10,443 nucleotides of DNA from Methanobacteriota archaeon (GCA_002714745.1 PAYF01000025.1:5195-15637), one strand, 5' to 3'. Counted from the stretch's first letter, positions 1 through 9,010 are shown. Notes: generated by a model not told the origin, from the sequence alone. Program-made: numbers and translations.

Positions 1-1966
<1,966 letters not shown>

Positions 1967-1990
1967 TCAACATTACTTTCTGCCCGTTGG

Positions 1991-2004
1991 GGGTTATTCA
2001 ACCC
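1991..2004. repeat. Short inverted repeat sharing the GGGTT half-site
   Basis: GGGTT-ATTC-AACCC is a 5-base-pair inverted repeat between the gyrB hairpin and the AT-rich box. It uses the same GGGTT/AACCC words as the 1942-1966 repeat; the two centres are about 43 bases apart. The gap between half-sites differs (4 versus 9 bases), so they need not be two copies of one operator. A 5-bp repeat can easily occur by chance. Confidence 0.3.
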
Positions 2005-2005
2005 T

Positions 2006-2018
2006 ACTCTTAAATTAT
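2006..2018 (-). promoter_or_regulatory. Candidate TATA box of gyrB
   Basis: Read on the minus strand this is CATAATTTAAGAG, the clearest AT-rich box in the intergenic region. With the usual archaeal spacing of about 25 bases, transcription would start near 1985 and give a leader of about 58 bases that includes the 1942-1966 hairpin. Read on the plus strand, the same box could start aroD transcription around 2037, which would place the 22-base palindrome just inside that transcript. Confidence 0.4.
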
Positions 2019-2043
2019 GCAAAATAATGCGAATTTACCCATT

Positions 2044-2065
2044 TTTCCATTGTATACAATGGAAA
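2044..2065. promoter_or_regulatory. Perfect 22-bp palindrome upstream of aroD (candidate operator)
   Basis: The half-site TTTCCATTGTA is followed immediately by its exact reverse complement, giving 11 + 11 bases with no spacer and no mismatch. It lies in the gyrB-aroD divergent region, 48 bases before the preferred aroD start. The lack of a loop makes an RNA hairpin unlikely and suggests a site for a symmetrical DNA-binding dimer. The core TTGTATACAA resembles the half-site style bound by FCD-type GntR regulators of bacteria, but that resemblance is from memory and no regulator is encoded in the window. Confidence 0.6.
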
Positions 2066-2083
2066 TCCACTCCTCTCGACACG

Positions 2084-2090
2084 ATTAAAC
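2084..2090 (+). promoter_or_regulatory. Possible TATA box of aroD
   Basis: ATTAAAC is centred about 27 bases before the ATG at 2114, the spacing expected for a leaderless archaeal transcript beginning at that codon. The box is a weak match. It is preferred because no convincing ribosome-binding site precedes either aroD start candidate. The perfect palindrome lies about 18 bases upstream of it. Confidence 0.3.
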
Positions 2091-2113
2091 CAAATCGCAA
2101 GATGGGGCGGCAG

Positions 2114-2926
2114 ATGTCGCGTCCCCTGGTCTGTGTCACACTCAATGGTTACACCGTTGACGATATCCTCAAGGACGCCGCTGTTGCTACCGCTGCAGGT
2201 GCTGATTTAGTTGAGGTCAGATTGGATATGCTGTGGGCCAGAGAGAAGGAGAGTGATCCTGCAGCTAATGGTGCTGAAGACGACTCTAGTGCTGACTCAA
2301 AGGGCCCAAAGTATGTTCCTCCTGAGTTTGTCTCACAGCCCTTGGAATCGGTTGACATGGAAACGGCCCTCGACTCACTGAAGCAAGGAATAGACCTCCC
2401 AGTAATCCTAACCTGTAGGCCAGACCGCCAAGGAGGACACTATCCGGGAGATGAGGCACAACGCATCGAAATCCTATCTAGTGCAATTTCTAGTGGAGTG
2501 AGTTGGGTAGATCTGGAGTTGGACATCACTGCCGAGGCACGTAGGCCACTCATTGAGGCAGCCAAGGGCAAGACCAAGGTCATCGCGTCTTTACACTCTG
2601 ATGAGAGACCCCCTTCCGCCTCTGAGATTATCCAAGATGTGGAAGACTCATCCGATATGGGAGACGTGGTCAAACTCTGCTACAACACCTCAGGAAGGGC
2701 AGACGGATTGAGATTATTCGAAGCCTCTTGGGACTTGAAAGATGCGAACCACAACTATGCCATTATGGGCTCAGGTTGGGGCGGGGACTGGACTAGAATC
2801 CACGCCCCACTGCTCGGTCAGGCCATGGTATACGCTACCATGGAGAAGGGGTTCCATCTGTCCAGACAGGGCAGAATAAACGCCTCTGACCTACAGACTG
2901 CTTGGAAGCTGCTAGAGTACGAGTAA
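2114..2926 (+). CDS. aroD: 3-dehydroquinate dehydratase, type I
   Basis: The enzyme removes water from 3-dehydroquinate to give 3-dehydroshikimate, the third step of the shikimate pathway to aromatic amino acids, through a Schiff-base lysine in a cytosolic TIM barrel. From the ATG at 2114 it has 270 residues. It shows the first strand RPLVCVTLNG, LVEVRLD (Glu34, Arg36), ILTCRPDRQGG (Arg102), WVDLELD, VIASLH (His161, general acid/base) and DVVKLCYNT (Lys187, Schiff base). The C-terminal substrate-loop region MGSGWGGDWTRI is recognisable but departs from the usual S-R and A-P-G-Q pattern. An acidic, low-complexity stretch at about residues 41-77 is extra compared with compact family members. 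The frame is open upstream to an ATG at 2027, but those residues run through the palindrome and match nothing in the family; the ATG at 2102 is a second alternative. No other shikimate genes adjoin it. Confidence 0.9.
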   Translation: MSRPLVCVTLNGYTVDDILKDAAVATAAGADLVEVRLDMLWAREKESDPAANGAEDDSSADSKGPKYVPPEFVSQPLESVDMETALDSLKQGIDLPVILTCRPDRQGGHYPGDEAQRIEILSSAISSGVSWVDLELDITAEARRPLIEAAKGKTKVIASLHSDERPPSASEIIQDVEDSSDMGDVVKLCYNTSGRADGLRLFEASWDLKDANHNYAIMGSGWGGDWTRIHAPLLGQAMVYATMEKGFHLSRQGRINASDLQTAWKLLEYE

Positions 2927-3829
2927 TCAGTCGTCTGCGGAACCCTGATCGCTCTCATTATCTAGATATGGCATTTCCCTAGAATCGTCCTTATCTGACA
3001 GCCCCATCTTCATGTATCTGCTATGAATCACAAGAGGTCCAATTATGCAAGCTATCGGCAAGGCAGATATTAGTATGTAGGCGATGAAATTGGGCAGAGT
3101 CGTCCTCTCCTCAACATCGATGAGCACTTCGACATTGATGGTACCTCCAGCGGCTCCTCTATCGGAAAATCTCTCATTATCCCAGCCATCTATGACTAGG
3201 AAATACTGGGTCTCAGACGAGTCGAACCAGCCAACTGATGACCATGCTGATCCAGTCGAGTCAATGGCAACCGAGAATACGTGATTAGAGACGCCCTCAT
3301 AGGCATGCACATCTCTGTAGGGCAACCAAACCAGAGTATCCCTCCACTCAACTGGAATACTTTCCACCATGCCCTCTAGATCCTCCCATTCTCTGTTTTC
3401 ATAGCTCATTGAGTACCTATCCCAATTTATGTCATTCATCAGGTAAACGTCCCCGATTGCACCCATCTCGGGATTATCTGATGGATCGGGGCTCATGATG
3501 ATACAGAATGTGTACTGATAGCCGGGAATGAGCTCCATCCTTACAGCATTCGCACTATCATTGGAGATAGTCATATCAACGCTGAAGTCAGATCTCAGAG
3601 GCCTGATATCGTTCCAACCGCCGAAACCCCAACCCCAAAAATCACCATCTTCTAGAGAATGTTCTTCGTAGTACTGGGTCATTCCAGGAGGGTTGCTGGC
3701 AGGGACATCGCAGGAACCTGCCGCAGATACCGTTGGTACTGCGATTACGGCCACAAGGATTGCCAGCATAGGCATAAGGAGAGAGGCATTCAATGCTATT
3801 GCTACACGCGCTTTCCGCCTGTCAAACAC
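2927..3829 (-). CDS. Exported membrane-anchored protein of unknown function
   Basis: I do not recognise a named family. The 300-residue product has an N-terminal signal peptide (residues 1-37: basic start RRKAR, a long hydrophobic stretch, then TVSAA), an exterior domain of about 205 residues rich in Trp, Tyr, Asp and Gly, one membrane segment at about 245-268, and an acidic cytoplasmic tail ending in SADD. The exterior part has alternating hydrophobic strands (for example YQYTFCIIM, GAIGDVYLMND, FLVIDGW) suggesting a beta-sandwich, perhaps like the prepeptidase C-terminal (PPC) fold. Cys40 and Cys109 could form a disulfide. The start is a GTG preceded by a strong GAGGAGG site. The gene follows the large metalloprotease gene by only 2 bases, so the two are probably co-transcribed and this may be a partner at the cell surface. 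Its stop codon touches the stop of the convergent aroD. Confidence 0.8.
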   Translation of the reverse strand: MFDRRKARVAIALNASLLMPMLAILVAVIAVPTVSAAGSCDVPASNPPGMTQYYEEHSLEDGDFWGWGFGGWNDIRPLRSDFSVDMTISNDSANAVRMELIPGYQYTFCIIMSPDPSDNPEMGAIGDVYLMNDINWDRYSMSYENREWEDLEGMVESIPVEWRDTLVWLPYRDVHAYEGVSNHVFSVAIDSTGSAWSSVGWFDSSETQYFLVIDGWDNERFSDRGAAGGTINVEVLIDVEERTTLPNFIAYILISALPIACIIGPLVIHSRYMKMGLSDKDDSREMPYLDNESDQGSADD

Positions 3830-3831
3830 CC

Positions 3832-6800
3832 TTAGCGCCTCCTCGTCCGTATCGGCCGGACATATCCTGACTCCTTGTTTCTTCGCTCTTCTACTGTCAG
3901 GTACTTTGGCTGCGGAGGAGGCCGGTGCTGATCCATCCCCGGAAGACCTCCTTCGACTTCAACCTCGGTGACATCGTAATTCTCGAGCATATCCTCGGCG
4001 TCCATCTCTTCATCGTCCTTCTCTCGCATAATCAGCCATCCAAGCATCAGGACTGCTGCTATAAGCGCCAATAAGAGAGCGCTCTGTCGGTTGGGAATCA
4101 AATCTCTCCAAGTCAAATCTGACAGGGACTTAGGACTGTCATCCTCCTGTAAGGAAAGCACTGTGATTACGTACTCCTCAGTTGTGCAAACTCCTACTCC
4201 GTCACAGACCTCCATTAGTATTCTAATCTCGCCTGCTTGGCTCCATGTCTGGTTGCCCCATATCCAATCATTCCGTGTATCTCCGTCTAGATCTGTATCT
4301 TGTAATGCGTTGAGATCCCATCTGACTGTCAGCGCCCCAGTCAGAGGCCTATCTCGATCATTGGTAGAGTCTCCATCACCATCGCTATCGTCCGAGTTAT
4401 CCAAATCCATCCATGCCTGAATTCCATCGATTAAATCTCTATCAATCGCACTGGAGTTTAGGGAAATGGAATCTCCAATAGTGACGTAGTCCGCTGAAAT
4501 CGGGTCATCAGTTAGGATCACCGGGGCCCTTGAAACATGCACGGTCAGGCTGGTCGAATTGGTCTCTCCGCCTTCGAAACCATCGACGACAGTGAGGGTC
4601 ACTGTGTAGGTGCCTGGAATCTCAAACGAGTGCCAAACTACTGGCCCATATTCCGTGGAACTGGCATCTCCAAAGTCCCAGTTCCATGAAACCACCCCAT
4701 TCCATTCTGATGACTGTGGGTCGGTAGAAGTCCTGCCGACGAACTTGGGGTCGGCATCGTAACTGCCTGAGCCATCGAATCGAATCGGATCGCCGGCAGA
4801 AACGAACGCACCACCATCGGCCGTGTGAGGCACCATCCATACCACACCGTCTTCAGTCTGTGGAATTCCACTCAGAACAGTCCCGTTGAGTCCGGGGCAA
4901 CTGAACTCAAGCTCGGGCACTGGCAAGGGGTTGGCTATGTTAATCGAGTATGTCTTCGTTGCAGAAACCAATCCTCTGTCGTCAATTACGGTGAGGCTCA
5001 CCGTGAAGAGTCCTGGCTCTAGGAATGTGTGACTGACGGAGGAGACGTTGTACACTGGCTCTTCTAGACCCGAAATCTCCCAGATAGTCTGCAGCAGAGC
5101 CGTGTCCCCATCTGGATCGAACGACTGGCTGATGAATGTGTATTGTGTATCTATGGTGCCATCAGATGGACGTGAGAACACTGCAACAGGCCTCTGGTTG
5201 AATACCTGCACAATAAGCAACGCCGTCGACGAGTTCCCATCATCGTCAGTGACTTCTAGAGTCACATTCTTGAGGCCAGGTTCCAACCATCCTACCACCG
5301 GATTATTCAATATCGACTCGGTAGATGAGAAGTCCGAAGTCAGCGTCATTCCAGAACCATCCATGTTGACGCCACCTTCGAAGAACCAGTTGTACTCTAC
5401 AATCATCCCATCCGAGTCCTCGAATATCGTAGGCATGGCCAGAGGCGTCAGGGTGCTGGTCTGCAGAGGCTCATCGAAGATTTGCTCAGGCAGGCGGTTT
5501 AGTACCTTGATGTAGATCGAATGCTCGACTTGGTGCAGACCATCATCGACAATCAGAGTGAGAGTGTAGACAATCCCATCAGCACTCCCATCGACCCAGG
5601 AGTGCCCGGCCTCGACCAGACCCTTGGCAGACTCGATGTCCCCATCTCCCCAATCCCATGTGAACACCAGCTCATCCAATGGCACATTGTCGGTAGTCCC
5701 TCTAGCTGAGAACTGAACTCTTTGGTCAGTCAGAAGTATCAGTTCGTCGCTGATAACAACTCCATCCACGGAAATCTCAGGTACAGGGTCAGAGATATCA
5801 CTCACTGTGATGTTCCAACTCTGAGACTCTGAGTAGTATCCACCTTGGTCTCGCACGACTAAAACAACCTCGTACTCCCCTGCGTTAAGGTAGGGGTGAG
5901 TAGGATTCTTCAGGCTGGATGAGTTGTTATCTCCTAAATCCCATATGTATCCTACAGGAGTTTCATTGTGGCTGAATGTACCGTTAAGTTGTCCGAATCC
6001 CCAAGAGTCGTATCCCGAACCGAACATAGCTACGGGAAGCCAAGTTTGGGTAATTGAAGTAGATACAGATCCGGAGGCTATCGGTTCCATGTTAGCGAGT
6101 GAAAGAGGTAGTGTGAATGCCTGGTCTACCAATTGTCCAGTCACATCACGAATCTCCACTCCAAATGTCCAGTATCCAGTCTCAGGAGGAGTGAACCAAA
6201 CGCTTTGTGGAGACGGAACGCTGTTGCCTGCAGTCACATCGAAGACTAAGGAGTCGATTAGGGAGTTGTTGACATAGGCTTCAACGGTTACCTCTAGAAT
6301 CTCAAAGAACGCGTTTGACTGTACCTCGAGATCTACTCGTACACTGTCGTCCAGTCCGTTCTCGTCACGATCGAACGGAGTGATGGTGTCGATGTACACC
6401 TCGGCCGGGTCGGTCACTAGGCCTGCGAACACAGTGGCAGATGCGGTCGGATAGGATCCAGTTGTTATCCCACAGGTCGCATAGTTGTAGTCGCAATCGC
6501 TGACCATGGATTCGTACCAAGTCAGCAGCCAGACCTCATCGCTTGAGTTTCCGAAACCATGCACCAATCCAGTGGCTGCACCGGTTCCCGAATCTACCCT
6601 CATTCCAGTCATGGTCCAAGTGCCAGTAACAGAATCTCGAGCCATTATCACGCCCTCGAATCCAAATTGAGTAGGCTGCACCATCAGATTTAGCGGAGCC
6701 CCTGAGCCTTGGGAGAACTTGTAGGCCCTCATCCCCCATCCCTCGAAACTTTGACTGGAACTGTTCCAATCGTTCACCCACTGGTCGTTGTAACCACTCA

Positions 6801-7938
6801 TCTGAGCCTTGCAGATGTAAGCGGCAATACACCCGGAGGTCAGGTCTAGATTGGAGAACCCGAATGCGCCTTGAGCACTGTCAATAGAAACAGCGGCGCT
6901 GAAGTTCGCGAAAATCTCACTCATTGTCGTACCTATCGGAGTAGAGCCCGGCTCGGGATTCTGAGCTAGGTTCTCAATCGCTGCTCCTCCCGTAGCGGTG
7001 TCTGCCACCAATCTCTGGATGGCAGTCCCTCCTCCGAGTTTATCGGCGAGATACATCATGAACATGAATCCGGCCCCATAGTCGGCTATCCTGCCATTCC
7101 ACCATCTGACACTAAGGCTACTGTCTTGCGACCAAGCGTTGGCATGACCAGTCAGAGTGCTGGTGACTCCGAAGCAAAGGTATGCAGCCATGTCTGCTGC
7201 ACCCTCGTCAATCCATAGGTACTCGTAAGGGTCCCTGGCATTGTGGAGCAAGTGCTCAAACTCATGGGCTAGAATTGTGTTCCTCCAACTCAGATCGTCA
7301 ACATCGATAAACACTGACTCCCTGACTGAAGATAGTCCTGGCGAGAAGTAACCCCCAACTCCTCCTCCCCCATCTACAGCGATGAACGCCAGTTCAATCT
7401 GGCAGTTGTTGTCTATGTCAGGAGGAGTTCCGAAGTAGGTTGTGACAGTGGGAAATATCGTCGATTCCCATGTTGAAGCGATATCGTTGAGAGTGGTTGA
7501 CGAGATAATCTGGCCGTTCTCAACTAGGATGGCCGAGTTGGCGGACACTTTCTGAGCGGTCACGCCTACAGTGCCACTAGCGGTGGAGATGTTACCAGTA
7601 TCTCCCTGACTCCAAGCGTTAGCACATGAGCGAACACTCGACTTTGTACTCAAATATCCCGGTGAGAATGGCAAAACCAGTCCAGGATAGCCAGCATCCT
7701 TCCATTCCATCTTCAGGTGGCCCGTGGCTGAGAAGACTGGCTCGGAATCGTCCGTGAACATGTACCGCTTGCCCTCAATAGAGGGTGTGAAGTCCGATAG
7801 ATCGCCAGACATGACCGCAGGACCAATATCTTCCGGGCCGGGCTCGGCCAATGCCACAGGAGAGAGGCTGGCCATGAGCATGCACAGTACCAACGACACC
7901 GAAACTCTGCGGGACACGCTATCAAAGCCCGAATTCAT
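3832..7938 (-). CDS. Large surface zinc metalloprotease (M30-like) with PKD repeats and a C-terminal anchor
   Basis: The 1368-residue product is probably an extracellular, membrane-anchored peptidase. Positions below count from an in-frame GTG at 7947; the ATG at 7938, three codons later, is preferred because GGAG stands about 9 bases before it. Order: signal peptide (to about 34, SPVALA); gluzincin domain with HEFEH (228-232) and, 16 residues on, WIDEG (Glu248 as third zinc ligand), the pattern of hyicolysin-type M30 peptidases; an intermediate beta-rich region (~380-620) with DRDENGLDD; about five PKD-type domains (~635-715, 722-816, 818-917, 918-1005, 1006-1139) with cores such as WDLGD, WDWGDGD and WDFGD; an Asp-rich module (~1140-1265) with DGDGD and DTDLDGD loops that probably bind calcium; one membrane helix (1289-1307); and an acidic then Pro/Arg-rich cytoplasmic tail. 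Cys pairs 373/379, 485/492 and 1248/1254 could form disulfides. The substrate is unknown; degradation of external protein for nutrition is a reasonable inference. Confidence 0.88.
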   Translation of the reverse strand: MNSGFDSVSRRVSVSLVLCMLMASLSPVALAEPGPEDIGPAVMSGDLSDFTPSIEGKRYMFTDDSEPVFSATGHLKMEWKDAGYPGLVLPFSPGYLSTKSSVRSCANAWSQGDTGNISTASGTVGVTAQKVSANSAILVENGQIISSTTLNDIASTWESTIFPTVTTYFGTPPDIDNNCQIELAFIAVDGGGGVGGYFSPGLSSVRESVFIDVDDLSWRNTILAHEFEHLLHNARDPYEYLWIDEGAADMAAYLCFGVTSTLTGHANAWSQDSSLSVRWWNGRIADYGAGFMFMMYLADKLGGGTAIQRLVADTATGGAAIENLAQNPEPGSTPIGTTMSEIFANFSAAVSIDSAQGAFGFSNLDLTSGCIAAYICKAQMSGYNDQWVNDWNSSSQSFEGWGMRAYKFSQGSGAPLNLMVQPTQFGFEGVIMARDSVTGTWTMTGMRVDSGTGAATGLVHGFGNSSDEVWLLTWYESMVSDCDYNYATCGITTGSYPTASATVFAGLVTDPAEVYIDTITPFDRDENGLDDSVRVDLEVQSNAFFEILEVTVEAYVNNSLIDSLVFDVTAGNSVPSPQSVWFTPPETGYWTFGVEIRDVTGQLVDQAFTLPLSLANMEPIASGSVSTSITQTWLPVAMFGSGYDSWGFGQLNGTFSHNETPVGYIWDLGDNNSSSLKNPTHPYLNAGEYEVVLVVRDQGGYYSESQSWNITVSDISDPVPEISVDGVVISDELILLTDQRVQFSARGTTDNVPLDELVFTWDWGDGDIESAKGLVEAGHSWVDGSADGIVYTLTLIVDDGLHQVEHSIYIKVLNRLPEQIFDEPLQTSTLTPLAMPTIFEDSDGMIVEYNWFFEGGVNMDGSGMTLTSDFSSTESILNNPVVGWLEPGLKNVTLEVTDDDGNSSTALLIVQVFNQRPVAVFSRPSDGTIDTQYTFISQSFDPDGDTALLQTIWEISGLEEPVYNVSSVSHTFLEPGLFTVSLTVIDDRGLVSATKTYSINIANPLPVPELEFSCPGLNGTVLSGIPQTEDGVVWMVPHTADGGAFVSAGDPIRFDGSGSYDADPKFVGRTSTDPQSSEWNGVVSWNWDFGDASSTEYGPVVWHSFEIPGTYTVTLTVVDGFEGGETNSTSLTVHVSRAPVILTDDPISADYVTIGDSISLNSSAIDRDLIDGIQAWMDLDNSDDSDGDGDSTNDRDRPLTGALTVRWDLNALQDTDLDGDTRNDWIWGNQTWSQAGEIRILMEVCDGVGVCTTEEYVITVLSLQEDDSPKSLSDLTWRDLIPNRQSALLLALIAAVLMLGWLIMREKDDEEMDAEDMLENYDVTEVEVEGGLPGMDQHRPPPQPKYLTVEERRNKESGYVRPIRTRRR
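3838..3844 (-). promoter_or_regulatory. Shine-Dalgarno site inside the end of the upstream gene
   Basis: GAGGAGG on the minus strand lies 8 bases before the GTG start of the 300-residue protein. It is part of the codons for the final arginines (R-T-R-R-R) of the metalloprotease, so these bases both encode the protein tail and bind the ribosome for the next gene. The good match supports the GTG start and translational coupling. Confidence 0.7.
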
Positions 7939-7941
7939 ACT

Positions 7942-7956
7942 CAACACTCCGTGTTG
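7942..7956. repeat. Small inverted repeat at the metalloprotease start
   Basis: CAACAC-TCC-GTGTTG forms a 6-base-pair stem with a 3-base loop, immediately before the preferred ATG at 7938 on the minus strand. It encloses the GGAG ribosome-binding sequence of the metalloprotease gene in its loop and inner stem. It might affect translation initiation, but a repeat this short may be chance. Confidence 0.3.
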
Positions 7957-7983
7957 TTATCAATCTCATTGCGCTCAAAGACC

Positions 7984-7991
7984 TATTTTAA
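7984..7991. promoter_or_regulatory. Candidate TATA element shared by two divergent genes
   Basis: TATTTTAA (TTAAAATA on the other strand) is the only AT-rich box between the divergent metalloprotease and cyclotransferase genes. On the plus strand its centre is about 27 bases before the ATG at 8015, right for a leaderless transcript. On the minus strand it would give a start near 7961 and a leader of about 23 bases ahead of the ATG at 7938. One box may therefore serve both directions, or one direction may use a weaker element I do not recognise. Confidence 0.4.
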
Positions 7992-8014
7992 CATCGATGG
8001 AGCATCGTTCGTAC

Positions 8015-9010
8015 ATGAGTTGGGGATTCTCTGACACAAGTCGTCTATATGCTCTACTTCTCGGAGCGCTAATACTCAGTTTCCCTCTGTCCGCTACGGG
8101 GCAGACGCCGACTACAGAAATGACCGTGATTTCGACACACCCTCACGACCAATCTGCCTTCACTCAGGGCCTCGAAATGCACGAGGGAAAACTCTACGAG
8201 AGCACTGGCCTATATGGCCAATCTAGCTTGCGGCAGGTGGACCCGGAAAGTGGTGAGGTTCTACGAATCACGATGCTGGAAGATACCTATTTTGGAGAGG
8301 GGATTACCGTTGTTAATGACAGCATCTACATGCTGACTTGGAAGCATGAAATAGCTCTGATTTACGACATCGAAACCTTCGATTTGGTGGCTAACATAAG
8401 TTACTCAGGAGAGGGCTGGGGATTGTGCTTTGACGGGACTCATCTTGTTATGTCCAATGGAACTTCTGAATTGACTCTCAGAGACCCTTCTGACTTGTCG
8501 GTAATCTCGATCATCAAGGTGAGTGAAGGAGGGGCTGAAGTGGATTTGCTGAACGAACTCGAATGCGTCGGCGAAGTCATTTACGCTAATATCTGGGGTA
8601 GCAATCTGATAATTGCTATTGACAAATCCTCAGGGAATGTGGTGCAAACTGTGGACGCTTCTTCTCTTTCGCTGGGTGAGTCGGAAGATCCTAACTCAGT
8701 CCTCAACGGGATAGCCTACTTGTCTGAAAGCGACGCTTTCCTTCTAACTGGAAAGAATTGGAGTTCGATGCACCTAGTATCATTCGCATCCGAGGTGCAG
8801 GAGGACGAGTCTGAGTCGGATTCACTGATTATTTCGATTCTGAGTGCAATCTGGCCTATATTCCTGATTGCTGCACTAATCATTTTCCTGAGCTCAATGC
8901 GACTCCTGAGTGCATTCATGGGTTTCCTCATTTTGCTAATCACCAAGCGACAACCTGAACAGCCTCGGGAGATTAGCAATATACCGTCACAGGAGGCCGA
9001 GGAGCAATGA
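8015..9010 (+). CDS. Glutamine cyclotransferase (beta-propeller type), membrane-anchored
   Basis: The family converts N-terminal glutamine of peptides and proteins to pyroglutamate with release of ammonia, using a five-bladed propeller. Strong family motifs, numbered from the ATG at 8015 (331 residues): PHDQSAFTQGLE (43-54), LYESTGLYGQSSLR (60-73), GEGIT, YMLTWK, GEGWGLCFDGTHLVMSNGT (132-150), LNELECV, YANIW and LLTGKNW. An N-terminal hydrophobic segment (~10-28) looks like a signal peptide, with possible cleavage after SATG leaving Gln30 first. After the propeller an acidic linker (EDESESDS) leads to one or two membrane helices (~271-292 and perhaps 293-310) and a polar tail; such an anchor is not typical of the soluble plant and bacterial enzymes I know. 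An ATG at 7997 is an alternative start; 8015 is preferred for its spacing to the TATA element. The stop overlaps the next start as ATGA. Confidence 0.9.
   Translation: MSWGFSDTSRLYALLLGALILSFPLSATGQTPTTEMTVISTHPHDQSAFTQGLEMHEGKLYESTGLYGQSSLRQVDPESGEVLRITMLEDTYFGEGITVVNDSIYMLTWKHEIALIYDIETFDLVANISYSGEGWGLCFDGTHLVMSNGTSELTLRDPSDLSVISIIKVSEGGAEVDLLNELECVGEVIYANIWGSNLIIAIDKSSGNVVQTVDASSLSLGESEDPNSVLNGIAYLSESDAFLLTGKNWSSMHLVSFASEVQEDESESDSLIISILSAIWPIFLIAALIIFLSSMRLLSAFMGFLILLITKRQPEQPREISNIPSQEAEEQ
8991..9004 (+). promoter_or_regulatory. Ribosome-binding sequences for the downstream membrane protein
   Basis: AGGAGG at 8991-8996 is 10 bases before the ATG at 9007, and GGAG at 9001-9004 is 2 bases before it. 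The first is the better-spaced candidate. Both lie within the last codons of the cyclotransferase gene (Q-E-A-E-E-Q), consistent with coupled translation across the ATGA overlap. Confidence 0.5.

Noticed and set aside
2027..2113. N-terminal extension of aroD from the ATG at 2027
   Set aside because: The extra residues include the perfect palindrome and have no counterpart in the family, which begins at RPLVCVTLNG.
3708..3725. Possible lipoprotein cysteine (Cys40) in the 300-residue exported protein
   Set aside because: The residues before it (A-A-G-S-C) lack the Leu-like residue at -3 of a lipobox, and the protein already has a C-terminal membrane helix.
5048..5515. 155-codon open frame on the plus strand
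   Set aside because: It lies wholly opposite the PKD-repeat coding region and shows no family motif; it is explained by the composition of the real gene.
7724..7996. Upstream in-frame extension of the cyclotransferase gene to an ATG at 7724
   Set aside because: It would overlap the 5' end of the opposite-strand metalloprotease gene and cross the shared promoter; the family similarity and signal peptide begin only after 8015.
8991..9010. ATGA overlap as a sign of a frameshifted single gene
   Set aside because: Both frames have complete domains, and the downstream frame has its own ribosome-binding site and N-terminal acidic segment; this is ordinary coupled translation.
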